DNA of 27,891 bases, from assembly GCA_002427615.1 (NCBI GenBank), contig DIFH01000154.1:1-27891 (forward strand). The letters run 5' to 3'. Position 1 is the first letter of the stretch. The number at the start of each line of letters is the position of its first letter. A program made the translations under genes and the position numbers. The notes under the pieces were generated by a model. The model was given only the letters and a program-made list of their open reading frames with translations. It was not told the DNA's origin and did no database searches. Source of the DNA: Paludibacter sp. UBA5753 (GTDB taxonomy: Bacteria > Bacteroidota > Bacteroidia > Bacteroidales > Paludibacteraceae). Shown piece after piece: positions 1 through 7,674 of the stretch.

Positions 1-62
1 GAACTGAAAATCAAAAGGTTATAAAAATAAAGGATGCTGAGTAGTTACACTAAGAAATGTTT

Positions 63-833
63 TTACAAAATCTGAAACTTATCGGCATCTTTCCAAAAAG
101 CAGATTTTTCTCTGAATTTCAACAAAGGTTCACGGCTTAGTTCGTAAGTTTGAATGGATGTTTCGTTTTCGGGAAAAGAGAGCAGGGGCGTTGCTTTAAA
201 ATCGAGTAATGTTGAATGGCCGTTGTAATCAATGCCCAGGCCATCCGTTCCCACGCAGTTTACGCCACAAACATAAGCCTGGTTCTCAATGGCTCTTGCC
301 TGCAACAAAATATCCCAGTTTTTGATGCGGTTTTTTTGGAAATTAGCCACATAAATCAATAGATCGTACTCATTGTTTATATTGCGCGCCCAAACCGGAA
401 AACGCACATCGTAGCAAACCAATAGTCTGATGTTGAAGCCACAATAATTGACAATAAACTTTCTGTCGCCGGCGCTGAAATACAGATCTTCGCCTCCTAT
501 CGAAAACAAATGTCGCTTATCGGCGGTTTCAATTTTTCCATCGGGAAAAATAAAAAAGCCCCGGTTGAATGTTTTCTCGTTTTCAGTAGCGATAAAACTT
601 CCGGTAATAGCCATTTTGTAGGTTTTAGCCCACTTTTGCAAGGTGCGAACTGTTTCGCCTTCCATCGTTTCGGCTAAATCTAACTGATTGGTACAAAAAC
701 CTGTAGTGAACATTTCGGGAAGAACCACTAAATCAGTTTTTCCGGCAAGTTCAGCCAATTGTTTTTCAGTTTTTTGCAGATTGGCGGTTTTATCTGCCCA
801 ATGTATAATATCTTGTACGAGGGTGATTTTCAT
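63..833 (-). CDS. Omega-amidase / carbon-nitrogen hydrolase (YafV-like)
   Basis: A 256-residue nitrilase-superfamily protein. The catalytic triad is visible: Glu40 in VVLPEMFTTGF, Lys106 in DKRHLF, and Cys140 in LLVCYDVRFPVW. The Met-Phe after the Glu and the CYDVRFP motif match the YafV/Nit2 omega-amidase branch, which hydrolyses alpha-ketoglutaramate or alpha-ketosuccinamate in the cytoplasm, often as metabolite repair of glutamine-transaminase products. Length is normal for the family and no signal peptide is seen. The start overlaps the stop of the upstream GxxExxY gene by an ATGA tetranucleotide, so the two are probably translationally coupled. The family call is firm. The exact substrate is by analogy; another small amide is possible. 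Confidence 0.88.
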   Translation of the reverse strand: MKITLVQDIIHWADKTANLQKTEKQLAELAGKTDLVVLPEMFTTGFCTNQLDLAETMEGETVRTLQKWAKTYKMAITGSFIATENEKTFNRGFFIFPDGKIETADKRHLFSIGGEDLYFSAGDRKFIVNYCGFNIRLLVCYDVRFPVWARNINNEYDLLIYVANFQKNRIKNWDILLQARAIENQAYVCGVNCVGTDGLGIDYNGHSTLLDFKATPLLSFPENETSIQTYELSREPLLKFREKSAFWKDADKFQIL

Positions 834-1216
834 CTTTTTTTATATTTATTCATAAATACTTTTCTTTTGTATTCAGCTTCAGTTCCAAAATTAAACAGAA
901 ACCCTAATTCAATATTGGTGGCTTTTAAGTAATTAAGAAGTTGATATTCATGTTGCTCCTGGATGGCTGAGTTCGCTTTAAGCTCAAGAATAATCAAGTC
1001 ATTTACGATTATATCTGCAAAATATTCGCCAACTAATTCTGTTTCGTAATATACTCTGATAGGTTGTTGACATCTAACATTTAATCCCATTTTTCGTAAT
1101 TCAATTGCTAAAGCATTTTCATAAACTTTTTCCAAGAAGCCATAGCCGAGTGTGTTGTATACCTTGAAATAGCATTTTATGATTTTTTCTGATAAATCTT
1201 TGTGAAGTAGTTCCAT
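830..1216 (-). CDS. GxxExxY family protein (PD-(D/E)XK nuclease-like fold)
   Basis: A 128-residue protein with the naming motif Gly26-x-x-Glu29-x-x-Tyr32 (GFLEKVY) and a later Asp68 ... Glu78-Leu-Lys80 arrangement (FADIIV, then ILELKA) that resembles the active site of PD-(D/E)XK nucleases. This small family is common in Bacteroidota and its cellular role is unsettled. It is the first gene of a two-gene unit with the downstream omega-amidase (4-nt overlap). A TATATTTG element lies about 30 nt upstream of the start. No membrane segment or signal is visible. The family is confidently recognised; nuclease activity is only inferred from fold-level motifs. Confidence 0.85.
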   Translation of the reverse strand: MELLHKDLSEKIIKCYFKVYNTLGYGFLEKVYENALAIELRKMGLNVRCQQPIRVYYETELVGEYFADIIVNDLIILELKANSAIQEQHEYQLLNYLKATNIELGFLFNFGTEAEYKRKVFMNKYKKR

Positions 1217-1245
1217 AATATTTATCTTTTTAAAGTTTGAATTTA

Positions 1246-1253
1246 CAAATATA
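1246..1253 (-). promoter_or_regulatory. Bacteroidota -7 element TATATTTG for the GxxExxY/omega-amidase unit
   Basis: On the minus strand this reads TATATTTG, matching the Bacteroidota sigma-ABfr -7 consensus TAnnTTTG. It sits about 30 nt before the GxxExxY start codon. No convincing -33 TTTG partner is seen, so confidence is moderate. Confidence 0.5.
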
Positions 1254-1278
1254 GCTGTATTTTTAAAATAAATAAATA

Positions 1279-1568
1279 GGAACGCCGATACGGTGGATTT
1301 GCCTGATTTTCGCCGTATAGTATTAAGGATTTTGAAGCCGATTTTATTTCATTTTTGAAAGAAGAAACCGTTTCAATTAACAACAAATAATAATTACAGA
1401 AAAGGACTCAAAGTGATAGAAGGAACGCGGATGAAGCGGATTTGCCTGATTTTCGCTGTGTGACTTTTACGGATCAATTCCGATTATTCGGAATTAAGAT
1501 TCGCAATTCAATCCGTTGTGAAAATTAAGTTCCGTTTCAATCCGTTTAATCAGCTTCATTCGCGTTCC
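1279..1568. repeat. Three copies of a degenerate ~38-nt intergenic repeat
   Basis: The 440-nt gene-free gap 1217-1656 holds two direct copies beginning GGAACGC.GAT and sharing GGATTTGCCTGATTTTCGC (1279-1316 and 1422-1459), plus an inverted, more diverged copy at 1531-1568 that ends CTTCATTCGCGTTCC. Copies 2 and 3 can pair as the arms of a long imperfect stem. No ORF or RNA gene is recognised in the gap. It looks like decayed repetitive DNA, possibly a non-autonomous mobile remnant, but no terminal duplication was identified. Confidence 0.6.
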
Positions 1569-1585
1569 AATTATAAAATAAAAAA

Positions 1586-1627
1586 ATCGGCCAACAAATC
1601 AACAATTAAAGTTGACTGTTGGCCGAT
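1586..1627 (-). terminator. Rho-independent terminator of serS
   Basis: A perfect 11-bp stem (ATCGGCCAACA paired with TGTTGGCCGAT) encloses a loop that itself contains a short inner stem. On the minus strand it is followed by TTTTTTATTTTA. It begins about 30 nt beyond the serS stop codon. Confidence 0.85.
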
Positions 1628-1656
1628 AAATGATGTTTAACCTTTACGGTTTGCGA

Positions 1657-2928
1657 TTAGTCGATCATTTCGAAGCCTGTGTATGGAATCAACGCTTTGG
1701 GGATGCGGATGCCTTCAGGCGTTTGGTTGTTTTCGAGCAAAGCCGCAACTATGCGTGGAAGCGCCATAGCGCTACCGTTTAATGTGTGAGCTAATTGCGT
1801 TTTTTTGTCAGCGCCTTTGAAGCGACATTTCAAACGGTTGGCCTGATAGCTTTCGAAGTTAGAAACAGAGCTTACTTCCAACCAACGTTCCTGAGCGGCA
1901 GAATAAACCTCAAAATCGAAAGTCAAAGCCGATGTGAAGCTCATATCGCCGCCGCACAAACGAAGAATTCGCCAGGGGAGTTCCAGTTTTTCAACCAGTG
2001 TTTGAACGTAATTCACCATTTCAGTAAGCGTTTCGTACGATTTTTCGGGATGTTGAATTTGCACGATTTCCACTTTGTCGAACTGATGCAAACGGTTCAA
2101 TCCGCGAACATCTTTTCCGTACGAACCAGCTTCGCGACGGAAACAAGCTGAATAAGCCGTATTTTTGATGGGCAAATCTTTTTCGTCCAAAATAACATCG
2201 CGATAGATATTGGTTACCGGCACTTCGGCTGTGGGGATCAAATACAAATCGTCTACAGTGCAATGGTACATTTGTCCTTCTTTATCAGGCAATTGTCCGG
2301 TTCCGTAACCCGAAGCTGCATTTACAACATAAGGGGGTTGCACTTCGAGATAGCCGGCTTCGCGGGCATTATCGAGGAAGAAATTGATCAAAGCGCGTTG
2401 CAAACGAGCGCCTTTTCCTTTGTAAACAGGAAAGCCTGCACCCGAAATTTTTACGCCCAATTCAAAATCAATTAAATCATATTTTTTGGCTAAATCCCAA
2501 TGAGGAATTGCCCCTTCGGGAAGATTTGGCATCGCTCCACCTGTTCGTTCAATCAGATTGTCTCCGGCATGTTTTCCGGCAGGCACACTTTCGTGTGGCA
2601 GGTTGGGAATTTGTACCAATAAGTTGTTGAGTAACTGCTCAATTTCCGATAATTTATCGTCAAGGATTTTGATACTGTCTTTCAGTTCAGTAGTTTTTTC
2701 TTTGGCTGCGGCTGCTTCGGCTTGTTTGCCCTGTTTGAAAAGCATTCCGATTTCTTTCGATAGATTATTCATCTCGGCCGACTGATTGTCGAGCTGCGTT
2801 TGAGTGGCTTTGCGCAAACCATCGAGTTCAACAACCTGAGCAATGATAGCAGCTCCGTCGAAATTTTTCTTTGCCAGCCGGGTAATTACTTCCTGGGTAT
2901 TTTCGGTGATATATTTGAGTGTCAACAT
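1657..2928 (-). CDS. serS: Seryl-tRNA synthetase
   Basis: A class II aminoacyl-tRNA synthetase of 423 residues, the usual bacterial SerRS length. It charges tRNA-Ser with serine in the cytoplasm. The N-terminal ~110 residues form the charged, helical coiled-coil tRNA-binding arm. The catalytic domain shows TAEVPVTN, motif 2 FRREAGSYGKD followed by GLNRLHQFDKVE near residue 262, and the motif 3 region LNGSAMALPRIVAALLENNQ near the C-terminus. It is monocistronic-looking: it has its own terminator downstream and an upstream gap with its own repeats separating it from rpmA. Nothing is missing from the active-site motifs. Confidence 0.98.
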   Translation of the reverse strand: MLTLKYITENTQEVITRLAKKNFDGAAIIAQVVELDGLRKATQTQLDNQSAEMNNLSKEIGMLFKQGKQAEAAAAKEKTTELKDSIKILDDKLSEIEQLLNNLLVQIPNLPHESVPAGKHAGDNLIERTGGAMPNLPEGAIPHWDLAKKYDLIDFELGVKISGAGFPVYKGKGARLQRALINFFLDNAREAGYLEVQPPYVVNAASGYGTGQLPDKEGQMYHCTVDDLYLIPTAEVPVTNIYRDVILDEKDLPIKNTAYSACFRREAGSYGKDVRGLNRLHQFDKVEIVQIQHPEKSYETLTEMVNYVQTLVEKLELPWRILRLCGGDMSFTSALTFDFEVYSAAQERWLEVSSVSNFESYQANRLKCRFKGADKKTQLAHTLNGSAMALPRIVAALLENNQTPEGIRIPKALIPYTGFEMID

Positions 2929-2987
2929 AATGTTTATTTACTATTTATTCATTTACAATTTACTATTTCTAATAAACTTACAAATGT

Positions 2988-3024
2988 CTTTGTTCTTTTA
3001 TCTTTGTTCTTTTATCTTTGTTCT
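2988..3024. repeat. 14-bp tandem repeat CTTTGTTCTTTTAT (about 2.6 copies)
   Basis: Two full tandem copies and a partial third of CTTTGTTCTTTTAT lie between serS and rpmA. The complement contains AAGAACA, the same heptamer that forms the minisatellite at the end of the HdrA gene and in the gaps around the QmoB- and QmoC-like genes. Confidence 0.85.
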
Positions 3025-3033
3025 AATAAAAAA

Positions 3034-3071
3034 TCTCCCGCAATTTTACACTACGGTAAAACGACAGGAGA
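3034..3071 (-). terminator. Rho-independent terminator of rplU-rpmA
   Basis: An interrupted stem: TCTCC (3034-3038) pairs with GGAGA (3067-3071) and TTTTAC (3044-3049) pairs with GTAAAA (3056-3061), with an asymmetric internal loop. On the minus strand a TTTTTT tract follows. It lies just beyond the rpmA stop. Confidence 0.75.
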
Positions 3072-3098
3072 CTTTAGTGCTTTTAAATCTTACTAAAC

Positions 3099-3362
3099 TT
3101 AGTTAGCTTCGATCGGTTTGATTGAAACGAAAGATTTATTATCTTTTTTCTTTTTGAATTCTACTTTTCCATCAATCAATGCGAACAAAGTATGGTCTTT
3201 ACCGATGCCGATGTTTTCACCTACATGGTGAACTGTTCCGCGTTGACGAACGATGATGTTACCTGCTTTTGCAAATTGACCACCGAAAATTTTTACTCCA
3301 AGTCGCTTGCTTTCCGATTCACGACCGTTCTTTGAGCTACCAACTCCTTTCTTATGTGCCAT
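3099..3362 (-). CDS. rpmA: 50S ribosomal protein L27
   Basis: An 87-residue basic protein with the diagnostic L27 N-terminus (AHKKGVGSSKNGRESESKRLGVK) shown here as its start MAHKKGVGSSKNGR, followed by GNIIVRQRGTVHHVG and GKDHTLFAL. L27 reaches into the peptidyl-transferase centre of the 50S subunit. The N-terminus begins directly with MAHKKG, without the cleavable extension found in Firmicutes. It is encoded 26 nt after rplU and shares its transcript, the standard rplU-rpmA arrangement. Confidence 0.98.
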   Translation of the reverse strand: MAHKKGVGSSKNGRESESKRLGVKIFGGQFAKAGNIIVRQRGTVHHVGENIGIGKDHTLFALIDGKVEFKKKKDNKSFVSIKPIEAN

Positions 3363-3388
3363 TTTCTTCTAATTTTTATCGGTTTTAA

Positions 3389-3703
3389 TTAAGCTACGAT
3401 TTCTTTAATTGTTAACTCTGTAAAATTCTGACGGTGACCGTTGCGTTTGCGATAACCTTTGCGGCGTTTTTTGTGAAAAACGATTACTTTTTCGCCGCGA
3501 ACGTGCGATACAACTTCACAAATTACTTTTGCTCCTTCAACTACGGGAGCGCCTACGGTAACTACCCCTTCGTTGTCGAGCAACAAAACTTTGTCGAATT
3601 CAATCTGAGAGCCTCTTTCAGCTTCATTCATACGATGAACATACAGTTTTTTGCCGGCTTCTACCTTGAACTGCTGTCCCAAAATTTCTACAATTGCGTA
3701 CAT
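3389..3703 (-). CDS. rplU: 50S ribosomal protein L21
   Basis: A 104-residue ribosomal protein that starts MYAIVEILGQQFKVEAGKK and contains the L21 C-terminal signature KRRKGYRKRNGHRQ followed by TELTIKEI. It binds 23S rRNA in the large subunit. It is the first gene of the rplU-rpmA unit. The ~65 nt before the start is A/T-rich next to the ATG, with a GC-rich stretch at 3736-3770 that could be a leader, but no recognised leader family can be named. Confidence 0.98.
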   Translation of the reverse strand: MYAIVEILGQQFKVEAGKKLYVHRMNEAERGSQIEFDKVLLLDNEGVVTVGAPVVEGAKVICEVVSHVRGEKVIVFHKKRRKGYRKRNGHRQNFTELTIKEIVA

Positions 3704-3867
3704 TTATTTATAACAATTTATTATTACATCGGGAAGGTGAGATGCTTCACAGCAGCGCTTCTTGTTGACCTTATCCGAAAAGAGGGTGCAAATTTACGGT
3801 TTTTATTTTAATATGCAAAGCGTTGTGATTATTTTTTCGGTTAAAAACCGATAGCAATGCACTATTT

Positions 3868-4266
3868 TTATCCCAATACCAATTCTGCAAATAATTTTTC
3901 GGTTTCCAAATCCAGATTTTCAGCATAACCCGGATGCGGTCGCGATGTTTGTATACATGAGCTGCGTACGGCGGTGAGCCAACGGAAACGTTCGGGAATG
4001 TCAAATTGGGCAATCGTACCGCCCTCTTTACTGCCGTTGCAGATTTTCTCAAACGAAAGCAAGGTTTCACACAGCAAATCGAGGTCTAATTCGTTGGAAA
4101 AAGCGCCGAGCCGTTGTTCGTCTAACTTATATATCATGCGGATATATTTCGCCCGTTTCGAAAACAGAATAATGCCGACATTGATAAACTCTTCGCGCTC
4201 CACTTTGGGTAAAACACGAATCACAGCGTATTCATATAAGTGCTTTCCTTGCATGTTGAGCTTCAT
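3868..4266 (-). CDS. DUF3037 family protein
   Basis: A 132-residue protein with the DUF3037 hallmark start (YEYAVIRVLPKVEREEFINVG, seen as EYAVIRVLPKVEREEFINVG from about residue 12) and IILFSKRAKYIRM. The function of the family is unknown. Its start overlaps the 3' end of the HipA-like kinase gene by 35 nt (23 nt if Met5 is used), so the two are surely cotranscribed and probably coupled. DUF3037 proteins are repeatedly found beside HipA_2 kinases, which suggests that they act together, but no substrate can be inferred from the sequence. Confidence 0.85.
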   Translation of the reverse strand: MKLNMQGKHLYEYAVIRVLPKVEREEFINVGIILFSKRAKYIRMIYKLDEQRLGAFSNELDLDLLCETLLSFEKICNGSKEGGTIAQFDIPERFRWLTAVRSSCIQTSRPHPGYAENLDLETEKLFAELVLG

Positions 4267-5014
4267 TTAAAAAATTATCGGAATGTTCCAGCCTGCGGGT
4301 CAGGAACAAATAATATACTTCGCGGATTTCGTTTGCAGAGAAACCTTCTTCGGCAAAAGTAACCCAACTATCGGGAATCAGATCGACCACCCTACGAATG
4401 ACTTCAGGAGTAAGTATCTGCTTAAATTTAGTGTCTGCTCTTTCCAGTTGATCGGCAAAAGGAAGCAGTACATGCTCTTTGATTAACGGGAAAGGACTTA
4501 ACGCCTGCACGTCCCAATTTGTCCAGGTGTGGTGAAAATACAAGGTTGAGCCATGGTCGATTAACCATAACTCTTTGTGCCACATTAGCATATTGGTGTT
4601 CTTTACCGTCCTGTCCACATTGGTCAGGAAAGCATCCATCCAGACTATTTGTGAAGCCAGCAGCCCATCTACTTTGGTAGTTACCGGATCGTAAGCCAAC
4701 GCTCCCGACAGGAAATGCAAACCAAGATTCAAGCCGCGGCTGGCCTGCAGCAAGTCCTGAATTTCTTCGTCGCCTTCGGTTTGTCCGAAAGCTTCATCAA
4801 GTTCTACAAACACCAGTTCGGGCACGCGTAATTTCAACAGTTTGGCTATCATGCCGCCAATCAGTTCCGAAATCAGCGCTTTAGCTCCGTGACCGGAACC
4901 CCGAAACTTGACAACATATTTAAAACCGTCATCAGCTTCGGCTAAAGCGGGTAACGAACCTCCTTCACGCAAAGGAGTAATATAGCGGGTAACATTTACG
5001 GTGCGTAGGGTCAT
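4232..5014 (-). CDS. HipA-like kinase (HipA_2 family)
   Basis: A 260-residue protein kinase-like protein. Candidate catalytic residues are visible: Lys36 in YVVKFRG (ATP-binding), Asp134 and Asn139/Asn141 in NVDRTVKNTN (catalytic loop), and Asp153 in LIDHGS (metal-binding, DFG-like). It is shorter than E. coli HipA (about 440 aa) and lacks the HipA N-terminal domain. The ORF stays open to 5086, but I chose the ATG at 5014 (MTLRTVNVTRYITPL). The extra 24 codons are encoded by REP-like repeat sequence that recurs elsewhere in the window, and the same ATG with its first codons has been duplicated at 5357. The partner gene is DUF3037, not a HipB-like antitoxin, so a toxin role is not supported. 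Confidence 0.82.
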   Translation of the reverse strand: MTLRTVNVTRYITPLREGGSLPALAEADDGFKYVVKFRGSGHGAKALISELIGGMIAKLLKLRVPELVFVELDEAFGQTEGDEEIQDLLQASRGLNLGLHFLSGALAYDPVTTKVDGLLASQIVWMDAFLTNVDRTVKNTNMLMWHKELWLIDHGSTLYFHHTWTNWDVQALSPFPLIKEHVLLPFADQLERADTKFKQILTPEVIRRVVDLIPDSWVTFAEEGFSANEIREVYYLFLTRRLEHSDNFLNEAQHARKALI

Positions 5015-5229
5015 ATTGTTTTTGTTTGTGATATTCAACCCCTTCGGGGCTGAGAGTTTGTTTTGTTCATTAACCGTGGGCTTCACCCACGGTTATTCAT
5101 ATTTACTCCCTTCGGGAGATAGAGCTATTGTTTATAAACCTTTTAAAACTTAAAATCAATATCCATTTTATCTCATCAAAATGTCCTGAAAGGACTAAAT
5201 TTGAATAACCTCCGGTGTAACCGGAGGAT
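4957..5229. repeat. 273-bp direct repeat, copy 1 (HipA-kinase start plus REP-like array)
   Basis: This segment recurs 343 nt further on (5300-5572) with two mismatches that I can count (C/T near 4969 and T/C near 5168 in copy 1). It contains the first ~19 codons of the kinase gene and five small palindromes: CCCC-TTC-GGGG (5039-5049), ACCGTGGG-CTTCA-CCCACGGT (5073-5093), CTCCC-TTC-GGGAG (5106-5118), GTCCT-GAA-AGGAC (5183-5195) and CCTCCGG-TGTAA-CCGGAGG (5209-5227). Confidence 0.95.
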
Positions 5230-5297
5230 GTTACTACGGGTGATTTCAGCCACAAAGGGGTTGAATACTACCATCCTTCAGCAATTAATACCGACAG

Positions 5298-5357
5298 CTA
5301 ACCTCCTTCATGCAAAGGAGTAATATAGCGGGTAACATTTACGGTGCGTAGGGTCAT
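5298..5357 (-). pseudogene. Duplicated 5' fragment of the HipA-like kinase gene
   Basis: The duplication carries the kinase start codon (5355-5357) and 19 codons reading MTLRTVNVTRYITPLHEGG before a TAG stop. It differs from the real gene by Arg16 to His and then leaves homology. It is a vestigial gene start rather than a functional peptide. Confidence 0.75.
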
Positions 5358-5572
5358 ATTGTTTTTGTTTGTGATATTCAACCCCTTCGGGGCTGAGAGT
5401 TTGTTTTGTTCATTAACCGTGGGCTTCACCCACGGTTATTCATATTTACTCCCTTCGGGAGATAGAGCTATTGTTTATAAACCTTTTAAAACTTAAAATC
5501 AATATCCATTCTATCTCATCAAAATGTCCTGAAAGGACTAAATTTGAATAACCTCCGGTGTAACCGGAGGAT
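5300..5572. repeat. 273-bp direct repeat, copy 2
   Basis: Near-identical copy of 4957-5229 with the same five palindromes. A 70-nt spacer (5230-5299) separates the copies and contains a decayed palindrome half (CAAAGGGGTTGAAT). A further palindrome in the opposite orientation, AGCCCCGAAGGGGTTGAAT, follows at about 5594-5612, abutting the transposase 3' end. Confidence 0.95.
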
Positions 5573-5613
5573 ATCAGAACTCAATCGACTCTCAGCCCCG
5601 AAGGGGTTGAATG

Positions 5614-6060
5614 TTAAGGAAAATATTTTTCATTAATTTCGATTTCGTGTTCAATCAACAATTTTCTTAGTTCTTCTTCAAAGCTAATCGTTAAATGATG
5701 TTCACGTTGATTTTTGATATAATTTGTAATTGTTTCCTTATCTCTGTAAGCATACGTGAATGCTGCATAACCATCCGCCCAGCCATTAAAATTTTGAAAC
5801 TTTCCACTTGTTTTGATCCAAATTGAAGATGCTGTTTTTAAATCTCTCACATAATCGGCTAAAGCAATTGAAGGATGTAAGTCGGATAAAATATGAATGT
5901 GATCTTCCATTCCATTTATACGATAAAGTACACAGTTTTTGCCTTTGACAATTCCCCAGATATATTTATATAGTTCCTCGCTATTTTTGAGATTCAGTGT
6001 TTTTAGGCTGTCTTTTGTCCGAAAAACAATGTGATATAGAATTTGATGGTAGCTTGACAT
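5614..6060 (-). mobile_element. IS200/RAYT-like Y1 HUH transposase gene
   Basis: A 148-residue transposase of the Y1_Tnp (IS200-like) family. The HUH metal-binding motif is His54-Ile-His56 (EDHIHIL) and the catalytic tyrosine is most likely Tyr114 in YIKNQ, a Y-x3-Q arrangement typical of TnpA. The gene is intact and complete, and there is no TnpB. On both sides lie small palindromes (GCCCC/GGGG, ACCGTGGG/CCCACGGT, CTCCC/GGGAG) of REP type, so it resembles a REP-associated tyrosine transposase (RAYT). Such proteins nick single-stranded palindromic ends. It could instead be an ordinary IS200 whose ends are two of these palindromes. Family call firm; subtype inferred. Confidence 0.88.
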
Positions 6061-6069
6061 AGTTTGTTA

Positions 6070-6172
6070 TTTGTGATATTCAACCCCTTCGGGGCTGAGA
6101 GTTTGTTTTGTTCATTAACCGTGGGCTTCACCCACGGTTATTCATATTTACTCCCTTCGGGAGATAGAGCTA
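6070..6172. repeat. 103-bp third partial copy of the REP-like array
   Basis: Identical over 103 nt to part of the 273-bp repeats, from TTTGTGATATTC to GAGATAGAGCTA, including the first three palindromes. It lies immediately upstream of the transposase start. Diverged TTCCCTTTGGGAGA (6183-6196) follows and may help end radA transcripts. Confidence 0.93.
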
Positions 6173-6202
6173 AGTGATTTTATTCCCTTTGGGAGACTGT
6201 TT

Positions 6203-7573
6203 TTATCGCTTAAACAACACCCGAAACGCCTCTTCCACTTTCTTCACCCGCACCAGTTCAATATTTAGTTTAGTCAGATTAATGCTTTTCAGATTAATAT
6301 CGGGAATAATCATTTTGGTAAAGCCCAGTTTTTCGGCCTCAAGGATGCGTTGTTCTATGCGGTTGATGGGGCGGATTTCACCCGAAAGTCCCACTTCACC
6401 GGCCATGCAAAGCTGTTTTTCGATAGCGATATCCACGTTCGACGAAAGAATGGCCGAGATGACCGCCAGGTCGATAGCCGGATCGTTTACCTTTATACCG
6501 CCGGCAATATTGAGGAACACATCTTTTTGGGCAATTTTAAATCCGGCCCGTTTTTCGAGCACGGCCAGCAACATGTTCAACCGGCGCAGGTCGAAACCGG
6601 TACTGGAACGTTGCGGAGTACCGTAAGCCGCCGAACTCACTAATGACTGAACTTCAATCAGGAAAGGACGGATACCTTCGATAGCCGAAGCAATAGCCAC
6701 GCCGCTTAAACCTTCGTGGTTTTGCGAAAGGAGCAATTCGGACGGATTACTTACCTCACGCAGGCCGTTTTGCTGCATTTCGAAAATGCCCAACTCGGAA
6801 GTACTCCCGAAACGGTTTTTGACCGGACGCAGGATGCGGTACATATAATGCTGGTCGCCTTCGAATTGCAGCACCGTATCCACGATATGTTCAAGCACTT
6901 TCGGACCGGCAATGCTGCCTTCTTTGTTGATATGACCGATCAACAGTACGGGAATGGCGGTGGTTTTACAGTATTTAAGCAATTGGGCGGCGCACTCGCG
7001 CACTTGGGACACCGAGCCGGGAGACGATTCGATGGTTTCGGTGGAAACAGTCTGAATAGAGTCAACAATCACCACATCGGGCTGGACATTCTGAATATGA
7101 ACGAAAATCTGTTCTAACGAAGTTTCACTTACAATATAGCAATCCGGGTTGTTGTATTTCAGACGTTCGGCACGCAATTTCAATTGTTTCACACTTTCCT
7201 CGCCCGAAACATAAAGCGTGCGTTTTCCTTTCAGGTTTAGCACAACTTGCAGTACCAGAGTAGATTTACCAATACCCGGTTCGCCGCCTATCAACACCAA
7301 TGATCCCGGAACTAATCCACCACCCAGTACGCGGTTCAACTCGTTGCTCGAAGTGTCAATACGGGTTTCTTCCGAAGTTTCCACTTCGTGCAACCGAATC
7401 GGTTTTTGTTTAATCATTTCTATGCCGGCAAAATGAATTTTCGGCGCAGTGTCTCTACTTACAACTTCTTCAACATAGGTATTCCATTCGCCACAGGATG
7501 GGCATTTGCCTATCCATTTGGGTGAATCGATGCCGCAATTCTGACATATATAGACTGATTTTGTTTTGGACAT
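6203..7573 (-). CDS. radA: DNA repair protein RadA/Sms
   Basis: A 456-residue RecA-like ATPase that promotes branch migration during recombinational repair. In order: a C4 zinc finger (Cys10, Cys13, Cys24, Cys27), the Walker A motif GGEPGIGKST with Lys103, a Walker B-like VVIVDSIQT, the RadA-specific KNRFG motif (VKNRFGSTSELGIF), and a C-terminal Lon-protease-like domain containing GGIKVNDPAIDLAV and GEVGLSGEIRP. Length is typical. It stands alone: its upstream gap holds a TATTTTTG promoter element, and its stop adjoins the REP-like array. Confidence 0.97.
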   Translation of the reverse strand: MSKTKSVYICQNCGIDSPKWIGKCPSCGEWNTYVEEVVSRDTAPKIHFAGIEMIKQKPIRLHEVETSEETRIDTSSNELNRVLGGGLVPGSLVLIGGEPGIGKSTLVLQVVLNLKGKRTLYVSGEESVKQLKLRAERLKYNNPDCYIVSETSLEQIFVHIQNVQPDVVIVDSIQTVSTETIESSPGSVSQVRECAAQLLKYCKTTAIPVLLIGHINKEGSIAGPKVLEHIVDTVLQFEGDQHYMYRILRPVKNRFGSTSELGIFEMQQNGLREVSNPSELLLSQNHEGLSGVAIASAIEGIRPFLIEVQSLVSSAAYGTPQRSSTGFDLRRLNMLLAVLEKRAGFKIAQKDVFLNIAGGIKVNDPAIDLAVISAILSSNVDIAIEKQLCMAGEVGLSGEIRPINRIEQRILEAEKLGFTKMIIPDINLKSINLTKLNIELVRVKKVEEAFRVLFKR

Positions 7574-7593
7574 GATGAGTTTAATTTGTCATA

Positions 7594-7601
7594 CAAAAAT
7601 A
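7594..7601 (-). promoter_or_regulatory. -7 element TATTTTTG upstream of radA
   Basis: Minus-strand TATTTTTG matches TAnnTTTG and ends about 20 nt before the radA ATG. No clear -33 element was found. Confidence 0.4.
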
Positions 7602-7674
7602 GATAAATTTTCGGACTTTACAGTTTTTAGTTTTACGCTAAATCCGTTGAAAACTTATTTTGTAATATAATAAA

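Noticed and set aside
1795..2785. Plus-strand ORFs opposite serS
   Set aside because: Antisense shadows of a confidently assigned housekeeping gene.
3736..3751. CRP-like site GGTGAGATGCTTCACA upstream of rplU
   Set aside because: It has one mismatch to TGTGA-N6-TCACA; about one such near match is expected by chance in a window of this size, and a ribosomal-protein gene is an odd target.
5015..5086. 24-codon N-terminal extension of the HipA-like kinase
   Set aside because: The extension is encoded by REP-like sequence that recurs at 5358-5429 and 6070-6110; the conserved protein starts at MTLRTVNV.
4957..6196. CRISPR array
   Set aside because: The repeats are different small palindromes in long, nearly identical duplicated blocks, without unique spacers of constant length and without cas genes.
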